Positions 25,582-34,443 of a stretch of 64,000 nucleotides of DNA are shown here, in pieces; position 1 is the first letter of the stretch; every line of letters starts with the position of its first letter. The translations under genes and the position numbers were made by a program. The notes beneath the pieces were generated by a model. The model saw nothing but the letters and a program-made list of their open reading frames with translations. It was not told where the DNA came from and ran no database searches. The stretch covers positions 4,367,501 to 4,431,500 of the forward strand of contig NZ_CP042331.1 in the NCBI RefSeq assembly GCF_008253865.1. Direction: 5' to 3'. The stretch is from Bosea sp. F3-2. GTDB taxonomy: Bacteria > Pseudomonadota > Alphaproteobacteria > Rhizobiales > Beijerinckiaceae.

Positions 25582-26478
25582 ATGAACCCATCAGAGTCCC
25601 GGCTCGACGACATGCGCCGCGCCCTGCGCGAGAGCGACCCGCAGCTCAGCCGCTTCGACCCGCTGCCACGCATCATCTGCCTCGATGATTTCGACCGCGG
25701 GATGTGCGGCTGGACGCAGCTCGTCGGCAATTACGAGGACACGCTGGACGCGATGCTGCCGGGCTATGCCCAGCATAGCCACGCCATGCTCTCGACGCTG
25801 CCGAATTGGGATTTCGGCTCGCATGGCGGGGTCGACGGCTCCTACGCGCTGAAGATCGCGACGAGGGCCAGGAAGGGCGCGCAGAACGTCGCGATCAAAC
25901 GGCTGACCTTCCGCAAGGCCGGGCCGATCCGGCTGGAGGCCTATTTCACCTTCAAGCCCGAGGCGACCGAGCTCGCGCTCTCGGAAACCGACATCCGCTC
26001 CTTCGGTTTCCTCTACGATCTCCAGATCGGCGATACGTCAGGGCCGGGCGACCGCGTCATGCCGCATCTGCGCTTTCTCAATGCGCAGGACGGCCAGCAC
26101 ATCCAGAAATGGCAGTTCAAGCGCCGGACGACGCCGATCAAGCCCATCGGCAGCGCCGGCAAGACGATCACCCACTATCATCTCGCTCCCGAGGACTGGG
26201 AGGACCTGCCGGGCGGCGAGCAGCGGCTCTGCTACAACGAGATCCCGACCAAGGTGAACTGGCACTATCTGCGCTTCGACTTCGACCTCGCCGCGATGCA
26301 GGCGACGCGCTTCCAGGTCAATGACCGGGTCTTCGCGATGGACGGCTTCGATTGCATTCGCATCCCGGCGATGAAGAACCTGTGGTGCATGCTCAACCTA
26401 GCCTTCTTCGCCGAGACCGACACCGACAAGCGCGCCTTCGCCTATCTCGACTCCGTCTGCCTGTCGGGGGATTTCTGA
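25582..26478 (+). CDS. Conserved unknown protein of the sugar cluster (possibly DUF6772)
   Basis: Protein of 298 aa without a signal peptide, starting 5 bp after the permease. An aromatic, strand-rich composition (ICLDDFDRGMCGWTQLVGNY, LEAYFTFKPEATELALSETD, WHYLRFDFDLAAMQATRFQV, LNLAFFAETDTDKRAFAYLD) suggests a jelly-roll fold like glycoside-binding or lyase domains. From memory it resembles a family labelled DUF6772. I could not check this. Its place in the operon implies a role in handling the imported carbohydrate. Confidence 0.6.
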   Translation: MNPSESRLDDMRRALRESDPQLSRFDPLPRIICLDDFDRGMCGWTQLVGNYEDTLDAMLPGYAQHSHAMLSTLPNWDFGSHGGVDGSYALKIATRARKGAQNVAIKRLTFRKAGPIRLEAYFTFKPEATELALSETDIRSFGFLYDLQIGDTSGPGDRVMPHLRFLNAQDGQHIQKWQFKRRTTPIKPIGSAGKTITHYHLAPEDWEDLPGGEQRLCYNEIPTKVNWHYLRFDFDLAAMQATRFQVNDRVFAMDGFDCIRIPAMKNLWCMLNLAFFAETDTDKRAFAYLDSVCLSGDF

Positions 26479-26813
26479 TGCTGCCCGAGAACCTGACCGC
26501 CGTCGTCGCCCGCAACGAAACCTGGACGGGGACGAGCGCGACCGAGCCCTACGAGGCCGGCTGGGCGAAGGAGGCGATCGTCTTCGTCAGGGCGCTGAAG
26601 GAGCCGCAGGGCCCGCTGCCCAAGGCCAGGGTCGAGATTTCGGCAGATGGGATGCACTGGTGTGCCGAGGGCTCGGAGTTCGATCTGCCTGCGACGCAAA
26701 ACGCGGTCACGTTTCAGCGGTTGAGCCATTTCGGCAACTTCCTGCGCATCGCTGCGACGCTGCCGGATGGCTCCCAGATCACCGTGCTTGTGACGTTCCA
26801 CCTGAAAGCCTGA
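26478..26813 (+). CDS. Small unknown protein of the sugar cluster
   Basis: Protein of 111 aa whose ATG overlaps the preceding stop (TGATG). It begins MLPENLTAVVARNETWTGTS and is predicted mostly beta (EAIVFVRALKE, RVEISADGMHWCAEGS, LPDGSQITVLVTFHLKA), so a single beta-sandwich domain is likely. No signal peptide and no recognised family. It is the last gene of the cluster. Confidence 0.55.
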   Translation: MLPENLTAVVARNETWTGTSATEPYEAGWAKEAIVFVRALKEPQGPLPKARVEISADGMHWCAEGSEFDLPATQNAVTFQRLSHFGNFLRIAATLPDGSQITVLVTFHLKA

Positions 26814-27030
26814 TCGAGGGCTTCGTGCCGGTGCGGAATTGGTGGGCTGGCTGAAGCGGCCGCTATGGGCCCCCTTCGGTCATGGCCGCACCGCACGAGC
26901 CGTTGGCGCGCCTTTACCCTGAAGGCAGGTGCTGAAGCAGCGCCAACTTCATGACGTGCGGGGACGTCGTGACAGGACGCCGGCGCGATGCCTATGATGA
27001 CGCCCGAGGCTTCGGCGGGAGGGGCGCAGG

Positions 27031-28089
27031 ATGGTGGTGACGGAGCCGCTTCGACCGCAGCAGGGCGAGACTGCCCAGACCCCGCCTCCCGTTCCCGAGC
27101 CGCCGGGTCCTTCGCGCGCCGCCGCGGTGGTGGTCGCGGTGTCGGTAGCGGCGATCGTCGGGCTCTCCCTCTGGTATCTCGCGCAGCCACAGCCGCTTCT
27201 GATCCAGGGCGAGGCCGATGCGACGCGGATCGACGTCGCGGCGCGGGTTGATGGGCGCGTTGGCCAGCGGCCGGTCTCGCGCGGGGACAATGTCGCAGCG
27301 GGCCAGCTCCTGGTCGAGATCGACAATCCGCAATTGCTGACGAAGCTGCGCGAGACCGAGGCAGCGAAGCAGGTTGCGCTGGCCGATCTCGCGCGCATCC
27401 AGGTCGGCACGCGCGCCGAGGTGGTGGCGCAGCGCAAGGCGGCCGTCGCCTCGAACGAGGCCAACCTGACTCTGGCACAGCAGAATTACGACCGGACGAA
27501 GCGGCTCTCGGAGCGCGATTTCGCCTCGGTCCAGAAACTCGACGAGGCGACGGCCACCCTCGACGTCGCCAAGCGCAGCGCCCAGCAGGCGAAGCTCGCC
27601 TATGACGAGGCTGTCGCCGGCTACACGCCCGAGGAGCGCGCCGTTGCCAAGGCGTCCGTCGCCAAGGCTGAAGCCGCGATCGAGACCTTGCGTGCGCAGG
27701 TGGGGGAGCTCGCGGTGAAAGCGCCCGTCGCGGCTCAGGTCTATCAGCTCGGCATCGAGCTCGGGGAGTATGTCTCGCCCGGCGTATCGCTGCTTTCGCT
27801 GGTCGATCTGAGCGATGTCTGGCTGCGTTTCGATCTGCGCGAGGATCTGGTGAAGGGGCTCAAGGTCGGCGAACGCTTCGCGGTCAGGATCCCGGCGCTC
27901 GGCGACCAGCTGATAACCGTCGAGGTGCGGACTATCGCCACGCGCGGCGAATATGCCGGCTGGCGGGCGACGCGGGCGACTGGCGATTTCGACCTCAGGA
28001 CCTTCGAGGTCCGGGCCTATCCGGTCGAGAAGCTGCCGCTGCTGCGGCCCGGCATGAGCGCCTATGCCGACTGGAACAAGGTGCGCTGA
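27031..28089 (+). CDS. HlyD-type membrane fusion protein, first of pair
   Basis: Protein of 352 aa with a proline-rich cytoplasmic start, one membrane helix (AAAVVVAVSVAAIVGLSLWY), a lipoyl half-motif (RIDVAARVDGRVGQRPVSRG DN), a long helical hairpin at about 95-220, the second lipoyl half (VKAPVAAQVYQLGIELGEYV) and a beta-barrel. These adaptors bridge an inner-membrane exporter to the outer membrane. It ends in the start codon of the double permease (overlap of one base), so they are co-translated. Confidence 0.88.
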   Translation: MVVTEPLRPQQGETAQTPPPVPEPPGPSRAAAVVVAVSVAAIVGLSLWYLAQPQPLLIQGEADATRIDVAARVDGRVGQRPVSRGDNVAAGQLLVEIDNPQLLTKLRETEAAKQVALADLARIQVGTRAEVVAQRKAAVASNEANLTLAQQNYDRTKRLSERDFASVQKLDEATATLDVAKRSAQQAKLAYDEAVAGYTPEERAVAKASVAKAEAAIETLRAQVGELAVKAPVAAQVYQLGIELGEYVSPGVSLLSLVDLSDVWLRFDLREDLVKGLKVGERFAVRIPALGDQLITVEVRTIATRGEYAGWRATRATGDFDLRTFEVRAYPVEKLPLLRPGMSAYADWNKVR

Positions 28090-30431
28090 TGGCCACCCGA
28101 CCCGCCGTCGGCGTCCTGGCAGTCGCCGCGCGGGAGCTGCGCTGGATTGCGCGTGACAGGGTGGCGCTGCTGCTGGTGATCGGCATCCCGCTGATCGCCT
28201 TCGCACTGCTGGCGGCGACCTTCGGCAATGCGGTGATCCGCGATCTCAGGGTCGATATCGTCGATCAGGATCGGTCCCAGAGCTCGCAGAACTTCGTGCA
28301 GGCGATCAATGCGGCGCCGGGCGTGCTGGTGGCGGCTCGCTCCGCCGATCTCAGCGGCGCGATGCATGCGATCCGCTCGGGTGCGGCGCTCGCCACGGTC
28401 TATATTCCGCAGAATCTCGAGCGCGACCTGCTGGCCGGCCGGCGGCCCGAGGTGGTGATCTTCTACAACAAGCAGTTCTTCACGCCGGGCAATGCGGCGT
28501 CGAGCTCCCTGCAGTCGGCGCTCTCCGGCGCCATCGCCAAGCTGCAGGGCAGCTCCGGCAACAAGGGCTATACGCCGGGCCCGCTGGTGGTCGAGCAATA
28601 TGTCCTGACCAATCCGGCGCTGAACTATGTGCAATTCCTGCTGCGGGCGGTGCTGCCGACGGTGCTGCATGTCGTGGTCACGATAGCGGCTGGCTATGCC
28701 GTCGGTTCCGAGTTCAGGCGGCGCAATCTGGCGGAATGGCTCGCGGTCGCCGGCGGCAGCCCGCTGACCGCGCTGGTCGGGAAGTTGATCCCCTATCTCT
28801 GCATCTTCATCGCGATGATGGCGGTCGAGCTCGGCATCATCCACGGCCTGCTCGAAATTCCGTTCCGCGGCAATCCGGGAATGATGGTCGCCGCCGCCTG
28901 CCTGCTGATCCTGGCCTATCTCTGCGTCGGTGCGCTGCTGCAGCTTCTCGTCAAGGACCTGCCCACCGGTCTGGCATTGAGCGGTATCATCTGCTCGCCG
29001 GCCTTCGGTTTCGCCGGCGTCGGCTTTCCCGCCCTGGCGATGAGCGCCTTCGCCCAGGCGTGGGGCGGGGTGCTGCCGCTGCGCTGGTACATCCAGATCC
29101 TGTTCGACCAGGCGGCGCGCGGCGTGCCGGTCCAGGCCTCTGCCCAACCCTTCGCCATCCTGGCCGGGCTGGCGGCGCTCTATTTCGGGCTGGCCTGGCT
29201 TCGGTTGCGTGCGGTGGCGCGGGGCTGGATGCCGCCGATCCGTGGCGCGGCCGAGACGGAACCGGCCATGGCGACGAAGATCGGGCTCATTGCCTCTTTT
29301 GCCGTGGAATATCGTCGCGTCCTCGGTGATCGCGGCGTCTTCAGCCTGATCGTTCTGGCTCCGATCATCTACGGTGTGTTCTACCCGCAGCCCTATCTCG
29401 GGCAGCTCGTCAAAGACATCCCGATCGCCGTCGTCGACGATGACAATACCGAGCTCAGCCGGCGAATCCTCCAGACGCTCGATGCGGACGAGGCGGTGGC
29501 CCTCGCCGCCCGCCCGGCGAGCCTTGCCGATGCCGAGCAGGCTCTGGCGCGCCGCGAGGTGTTCGGCATCCTCAATATCCCCGCCGGTACGCAGCGGGAG
29601 GTGCTCAAGGGCAATCCGGCGCGGCTGCCGGCCTTCGTCGATTCCGCCTATTTCCTGCTCTATAGTCGCACGCTTCAGGGCATTCAGGAGGGCATTGCCA
29701 CAGTCAGGGCCGAGCTGAGCGCCGGCAGCGCCCGTCCTGATGGCAGCCTCTCCCGCGCAGCGCTGGCTCGCGGCTCCCCGGTCGCCGTGCTGAACCAACC
29801 CCTGTTCAACCCCACCGGCGGCTATGGCAGCTATATCGTGCCCGCGGCCTTCATGCTCATTCTGCAGCAGACTCTGATGATGGGGGCGGCGACGCTGGGC
29901 GGGGTCGCCTTCGAGAGCGGCGGGCATGGCGCCAGACGCAATCGCGGCGCGGTGACGGCGGTGCTGGGGCAGGGGCTCGCCCATCTCCTGCTGGCGCTTC
30001 CCGGCTTCGCGCTTTACCTCATCGTCCTGCCGCGGCTTTACGGTTTCTCCGCCAGCGATCGTGTTCTCGACCTGCTGGTGATCGCGATCCCCTTCATCCT
30101 CTCGATCAGCTTCCTCGGGCAGTTCGTCGGCAGCTGGTTCGCGCATCGCGAGACCGCGGTGCTGCTGTTGATCGGCATCAGCCTGCCGCTCTTCTTCCTC
30201 GTCGGCGTGGCCTGGCCGCCGGAGGCGATCCCGCCGCTCTTGCGCAGCGCCAGTTTCGCACTGCCGAGCACCTCCGGCATCGATGCGCTGGTGCGGGCCA
30301 ACCAGATGGGCGCGGCCTTCGTCGACGTGTTCAGGGATTGGCTCCGGTTGTGGGGGCTGGCGGGGCTCTATGCCGTCCTCGCCATTCTCGGCATGCAGTT
30401 GTCCGGCAGAAGGGAGGCTTCGGGTGGCTAG
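28089..30431 (+). CDS. Double-length ABC-2 type permease (two permeases fused)
   Basis: Protein of 780 aa made of two homologous halves. Half one has a helix at about 25-45 (VALLLVIGIPLIAFALLAAT), a large outside domain to about 190, then five or six helices to 385. Half two repeats this from about 420 (VFSLIVLAPIIYGVF), with IAVVDDDNTELSRRIL matching VDIVDQDRSQSSQNFV of half one, and ends in a further helical block. Each half resembles a single YhhJ/YbhR-type ABC-2 permease. The fusion supplies both halves of a channel in one chain. No ATPase lies beside it. Confidence 0.85.
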   Translation: MATRPAVGVLAVAARELRWIARDRVALLLVIGIPLIAFALLAATFGNAVIRDLRVDIVDQDRSQSSQNFVQAINAAPGVLVAARSADLSGAMHAIRSGAALATVYIPQNLERDLLAGRRPEVVIFYNKQFFTPGNAASSSLQSALSGAIAKLQGSSGNKGYTPGPLVVEQYVLTNPALNYVQFLLRAVLPTVLHVVVTIAAGYAVGSEFRRRNLAEWLAVAGGSPLTALVGKLIPYLCIFIAMMAVELGIIHGLLEIPFRGNPGMMVAAACLLILAYLCVGALLQLLVKDLPTGLALSGIICSPAFGFAGVGFPALAMSAFAQAWGGVLPLRWYIQILFDQAARGVPVQASAQPFAILAGLAALYFGLAWLRLRAVARGWMPPIRGAAETEPAMATKIGLIASFAVEYRRVLGDRGVFSLIVLAPIIYGVFYPQPYLGQLVKDIPIAVVDDDNTELSRRILQTLDADEAVALAARPASLADAEQALARREVFGILNIPAGTQREVLKGNPARLPAFVDSAYFLLYSRTLQGIQEGIATVRAELSAGSARPDGSLSRAALARGSPVAVLNQPLFNPTGGYGSYIVPAAFMLILQQTLMMGAATLGGVAFESGGHGARRNRGAVTAVLGQGLAHLLLALPGFALYLIVLPRLYGFSASDRVLDLLVIAIPFILSISFLGQFVGSWFAHRETAVLLLIGISLPLFFLVGVAWPPEAIPPLLRSASFALPSTSGIDALVRANQMGAAFVDVFRDWLRLWGLAGLYAVLAILGMQLSGRREASGG

Positions 30432-31398
30432 GGCGAGGAAGCCTCTCCTGCTCGCAGCGGCGCTGGCGGTCGTTGCGGTCGGCGTCAGTCTCTGGCTGCG
30501 GCGCGCAGAGCCGTCACCGACGCAGGTTGCGGGCATGGTGCGGCAGACGGAGATCCGCATCGCGCCGGACACGACCGGGCGTCTGGCCACCGTCGCGGTC
30601 GCGCCCGGGCAGCAGGTGCGCAAGGGCGATCTCCTGGCCGTGCTCGACAATCCCGATCTGGTCGCACTGCTCGGCGAAGCGAAAGCCGCCGCGGAGAGCG
30701 CCCGCGCCGATCGCGACAGGGTCTATTCCGGCGTCCGTGCCGAGCAGGTCCAGATCGCGGCCGAAGCGGTCGAGACCGGTGAGGCCAATCAGTTGCTGGC
30801 AAAGCAGCAATATGATCGGGCCGCCGCATTGGCGAACAACAGCTTCGCCAGCCAGCGGCAGCTCGATGAGAGCACGGCCTCCCTCGCCAAGGCACAGGCC
30901 GACCTCGATGCCAAGACGGCGCAGGCCGCGCTCGCGCGTGCGGGTCCGACAGCTGAGGAACGCGGCTTGGCCGATGCCAAGGTCGCTTTGGCGGATGCGA
31001 CGTTGGCGGATCTCCAGGCCCGGCTCGAGAAGACACGGCTGACGGCGCCAGTGGATGGCACCATCGGGATTCGTGTCGCCGAGCCCGGCGAGATCATCGG
31101 GCCGGGCAAGCCCGTGATGACCCTCAAGGTCGATGGCGACCGATGGTTCGCCTTCACCATGCGCGAGGACACGCTGGCGGGGTTGACGCTCGGGAGCCGG
31201 CTGACGCTGGCGGCTGCGGGCGGGCGCAGCGTTCCGGCGCGCGTGACCGAGCTGCTCCCGCTCGGCGAGTTCGCAACCTGGCGCGCCGCGCGGGCCGTCG
31301 GCGATCATGATCTCAATGCCTTCCGTGTCCGGCTGGACCCCGAGGGCAGCGGCCAGGGCCTTGAGCCGGGGATGACCATATGGCTGCCGGAGCGTTGA
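30424..31398 (+). CDS. HlyD-type membrane fusion protein, second of pair
   Basis: Protein of 324 aa from GTG 30424, overlapping the permease stop by 8 bp, with GGAGG upstream. One membrane helix at the start (LLLAAALAVVAVGVSLWLRR), the lipoyl halves RIAPDTTGRLATVAVAPGQQ and LTAPVDGTIGIRVAEPGEII, and a hairpin of about 110 residues between them. It is parallel in architecture to the adaptor at 27,031 but clearly diverged. Two different adaptors around one fused permease may form a mixed ring or serve two export routes. Confidence 0.85.
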   Translation: MARARKPLLLAAALAVVAVGVSLWLRRAEPSPTQVAGMVRQTEIRIAPDTTGRLATVAVAPGQQVRKGDLLAVLDNPDLVALLGEAKAAAESARADRDRVYSGVRAEQVQIAAEAVETGEANQLLAKQQYDRAAALANNSFASQRQLDESTASLAKAQADLDAKTAQAALARAGPTAEERGLADAKVALADATLADLQARLEKTRLTAPVDGTIGIRVAEPGEIIGPGKPVMTLKVDGDRWFAFTMREDTLAGLTLGSRLTLAAAGGRSVPARVTELLPLGEFATWRAARAVGDHDLNAFRVRLDPEGSGQGLEPGMTIWLPER

Positions 31399-31459
31399 TG
31401 AACGCCCGCCGCAAGCAGGGCGTCGTGGCGCTGCGGCGGCGCAACCGACGCTCGCGACC

Positions 31460-32968
31460 ATGCTGAGCTACAGCGACCTCACCGACATGCTCCACGACCC
31501 GATCATCTCGACCGGCATCCTCGCGGTCGTCGGCGCCGTGGTGACGCGGGTGCTGCTGCGCAACCGCCCGACCCACCGCCTCGTCGGGCAACTCATCTTC
31601 TTTGCGGCGCTGACGGCTCTGCTCTTCCACCACGACATCGTTCCCTACGAGCCGGGCCCAGCGGATGCCTCGAAGCTGCAGCGTGTCTTCGTCGGCCTGG
31701 CGAAGGTGATCTGGTGGACCAATGCTGCCTGGTCGCTGATCAGCGTGGTCCGCGTCTTCCTGATCTTCGAGCGGCAACCGCGCGAGGGGCGGTTGCTGCA
31801 AGACCTCGTCGTCGGCATCATCTATGTCGGTGCGATCCTGTCCGTGGTCGCCTATGTCTTCAACGCGCCGGTGGGCACGCTGATCGCAACCTCGGGCGTC
31901 TTCGCCATCATCCTCGGCTTGGCGCTGCAGAGCACGCTCAGCGACGTGTTCTCTGGCATCGCGCTCAATCTCAGCAAGCCCTACGGGGTCGGCGACTGGC
32001 TGTCGCTCGGCAGCGGGATCGAGGGCAAGGTCGTCGAGACGAACTGGCGCGCGACGCATCTGCTCAACGGCGCCAACGACCTCGTCATCGTGCCCAATAG
32101 CGATCTCGCCAAGGCCAGGCTGACCAATCTGAGCAGTCCACAGCGCAGCCATGGCGTCTCGCTGACGGTGCGCTTCAAGCCGGACAAGGCTCCCTCCGCA
32201 ATGGTCGAGGTGATGCGCACGGTTCTCCTGAGCGGCAACTCCATCCTGTCGGCGCCAGAGCCCAGCGTTCAGGTCCGGATGCTCGATGCGAGTGCCGTCG
32301 AACTGGAGCTGTCTTTCAAGGTCGCCGACATCGCGGCGGTCGGGAGGGCGCGGACCGAGATCTTCGATCTGATCTACCGGCATGCGAAGGCTGCCGGGCT
32401 GGAGCTGGCATTGCCACAGGGAACCTCGGCGCCGTCCGCTCCGAAATCAGGCAAGGATGATGCGAGCCGCCCCGGCACGGCCCGGCGCCTGCTCGACGCG
32501 ATCGCACTGTTCTCCTCGCTGAGCGAGGAAGAGCGGGAGGCGCTGGCGCTGACCATGAGCCGACGCAGCTTCCGCAAGGGCGAGGTCATGGCCGCGCAGG
32601 ATGCCGTGCCGAAATCCCTGATGATCGTGCGCAGCGGCGTCGCCACCGTCACACGGCAGGAGAAGACGCGGGAGACCGAATTGGGGCGCCTGGCTCCAGG
32701 CGACTTCTTCGGCGAGGGTGGGCTGCTGACCGGGGCGGGCGAGCCCGGCACGGTCAAGGCGCTGACCAATGTGGTCGTCTACGAGATCACGCAGGAGGGG
32801 CTGGCCTCGCTGTTGCGTGACCGCCCTTCCATGGCCGACGAGCTCGGCACGCTGCTGGCGCGGCGCAGCGCGGGCGATGCGCGCCATCTGGCGAAGAGCA
32901 GCGAGACGACGAGCGCCCTGACGGTGTCCCGCCTGACCGAACGGATCCGTCACCTGTTCTCGCTCTGA
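31460..32968 (+). CDS. MscS-type channel with C-terminal cyclic-nucleotide-binding domain
   Basis: Protein of 502 aa. Four hydrophobic helices precede the pore-lining MscS helix (ATSGVFAIILGLALQSTLSD) and the beta domain (SKPYGVGDWLSLGSGIEGKV). A linker at about 325-350 leads to a cNMP-binding fold (ALFSSLSEEEREALALTMSR, VATVTRQE, GDFFGEGGLLTG). This matches the bacterial cyclic-nucleotide-gated channel family. In the phosphate-binding cassette the usual Arg is absent (GEGGLLTGAGEPGTVKAL), so binding of cAMP/cGMP may be lost or changed. It follows the export genes by 61 bp. Confidence 0.88.
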   Translation: MLSYSDLTDMLHDPIISTGILAVVGAVVTRVLLRNRPTHRLVGQLIFFAALTALLFHHDIVPYEPGPADASKLQRVFVGLAKVIWWTNAAWSLISVVRVFLIFERQPREGRLLQDLVVGIIYVGAILSVVAYVFNAPVGTLIATSGVFAIILGLALQSTLSDVFSGIALNLSKPYGVGDWLSLGSGIEGKVVETNWRATHLLNGANDLVIVPNSDLAKARLTNLSSPQRSHGVSLTVRFKPDKAPSAMVEVMRTVLLSGNSILSAPEPSVQVRMLDASAVELELSFKVADIAAVGRARTEIFDLIYRHAKAAGLELALPQGTSAPSAPKSGKDDASRPGTARRLLDAIALFSSLSEEEREALALTMSRRSFRKGEVMAAQDAVPKSLMIVRSGVATVTRQEKTRETELGRLAPGDFFGEGGLLTGAGEPGTVKALTNVVVYEITQEGLASLLRDRPSMADELGTLLARRSAGDARHLAKSSETTSALTVSRLTERIRHLFSL

Positions 32969-32996
32969 CTGGGACGCCTGGGCGACATGTTCCGGT

Positions 32997-33440
32997 CTAT
33001 GGATTGGCCTGTGATGCGTCGGCCGACTTACTTTCCGCCTCGCCTTTCCCATCGGCCGCGACGGCCTCGACCAGGCGGATCGCAAGCAGCCGCAGTTTTC
33101 GCGAACGGATGCGCGCGAACGCCTCGTCCAGTCGGTGGCTTTCCGATGGCGGCGCTGGCTCGGCCCCGTAATCTGCCGCGGGCTCCTCGGCGAAGCCGTC
33201 CGCCGATGGAATCTGAGCCAAGCCTTCGAAGAAGAAGTGCAGATCAACGCCGAGCCGCTGGGAGAGAATGAAGAGCGCACCGGCGGTCAGCCGATCAGAT
33301 CCATCCTCGTAGTTTCCGATTTGCTGGTGCGAAACGCCGAGAAGGAGGGCGATGTCCTTCTGAGCGAGCCTCATCTTGCCGCGAAGCAGCCGAAGGCGGT
33401 CGCCCACATGCCGATTTACCTGAGCCAGTTCCGGTTTCAT
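32997..33440 (-). CDS. XRE-family transcriptional regulator
   Basis: Protein of 147 aa. The N-terminal Cro/C1 helix-turn-helix reads VGDRLRLLRGKMRLAQKDIA then LLLGVSHQQIGNYEDGSDRL, followed by TAGALFILSQRLGVDLHFFF. The rest is an acidic Pro/Glu/Ala linker and a basic C-terminal helix (DEAFARIRSRKLRLLAIRLV). It converges with the MscS-type gene (28-bp gap). Targets are unknown. Related proteins in this lineage are common stress or developmental regulators. Confidence 0.85.
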   Translation of the reverse strand: MKPELAQVNRHVGDRLRLLRGKMRLAQKDIALLLGVSHQQIGNYEDGSDRLTAGALFILSQRLGVDLHFFFEGLAQIPSADGFAEEPAADYGAEPAPPSESHRLDEAFARIRSRKLRLLAIRLVEAVAADGKGEAESKSADASQANP

Positions 33441-33636
33441 CGGGTGCTTTCAATCACAACCTACGGGGGAGCCTCTCGCATTATGCCCCTGGCTTGCGAG
33501 GCGTCCACTGCCGAGCGGTCCACCTCTCCTGACAGGGGTGCGCGCCAGGCGAAGTAGCATGAGCCGTCGCTGAAAACGGGTGGTGCGCGACGAGCTACCG
33601 CGGCAGGATCGGCGACCCGGAAAGATGGAGCAGCCC

Positions 33637-34440
33637 ATGGCGCGCGAAGCAGGAAAAATCCACATCGGCATCGGCGGCTGGGTCTACGAACCCTGGCGGG
33701 GAGCCTTCTATCCGAAGGACCTGCCGCAGAAGCGCGAGCTCGAATATGCCGCAAGCAAGCTGACCTCGATCGAGGTCAACGGCACCTATTACGGTTCGCA
33801 GAAGCCGGAGAGCTTCGCGAAATGGCGCGAGGAGACGCCAGAGGATTTCGTCTTCGCATTGAAGGGTTCGCGGTTCTGCACCAACCGGCGCGTGCTGGCG
33901 GAGGCCGGTCCCTCGGTCGAAAAATTCCTGACCAGCGGATTGACCGAGCTCAGGCACAAGCTCGGACCGATCAATTGGCAGTTCATGCCGACGAAGAAAT
34001 TCGATCCCGCGGATTTCGAGGCGTTCCTCAAGCTGCTGCCCAAGGAGCTGGACGGCATCTCGCTGCGCCATGCCGTCGAGGTCAGGCATGACAGCTTCCG
34101 CACGCCTGATTTCATCGCGCTGCTGCGTGAGTATGGCGTTGCCGCCATCACCTCGGCCGATGCTGACTACACCCAGATCGCCGATGTGACGGCGCCCTTC
34201 GTCTATGCGCGGATCATGGGCACGCAGGAAGCTGAGCCGACGGGCTATTCCAAGACCGGCCTCGCGCGCTGGGCCAAGGCCGCGCAGGATTGGGCTGCCG
34301 GCGGGGTGCCGGAGGGGCTGGAGACGGTCGGGCCGGCGGCGCCCAAGGAGAAGCGCGACGTCTTCCTCTATGTCATCAGTGGCGGGAAGGTCCGTAATCC
34401 CGCGGCGGCGATGGAGCTGATCGCCAGAACCAAAGGTTGA
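33637..34440 (+). CDS. DUF72 (YecE-like) protein
   Basis: Protein of 267 aa, TIM-barrel-like DUF72 family. IGIGGWVYEPWRGAFYPKDL, TSIEVNGTYYGSQKPESFAK, DFVFALKGSRFCTNRR, WQFMPTKKFD and HAVEVRHDSF are diagnostic. I chose ATG 33637 because GGAG lies 7 nt before it. ATG 33625 has no ribosome site. The biochemical role of DUF72 is not settled. It converges with the ybaK-like gene with a 3-bp gap. Confidence 0.88.
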   Translation: MAREAGKIHIGIGGWVYEPWRGAFYPKDLPQKRELEYAASKLTSIEVNGTYYGSQKPESFAKWREETPEDFVFALKGSRFCTNRRVLAEAGPSVEKFLTSGLTELRHKLGPINWQFMPTKKFDPADFEAFLKLLPKELDGISLRHAVEVRHDSFRTPDFIALLREYGVAAITSADADYTQIADVTAPFVYARIMGTQEAEPTGYSKTGLARWAKAAQDWAAGGVPEGLETVGPAAPKEKRDVFLYVISGGKVRNPAAAMELIARTKG

Positions 34441-34443
34441 GCC

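Noticed and set aside
28062..30650. Minus-strand open frame of 862 codons
   Set aside because: Antisense to the fused ABC-2 permease. No domain, no ribosome site, and His/Gln/Arg-rich shadow composition.
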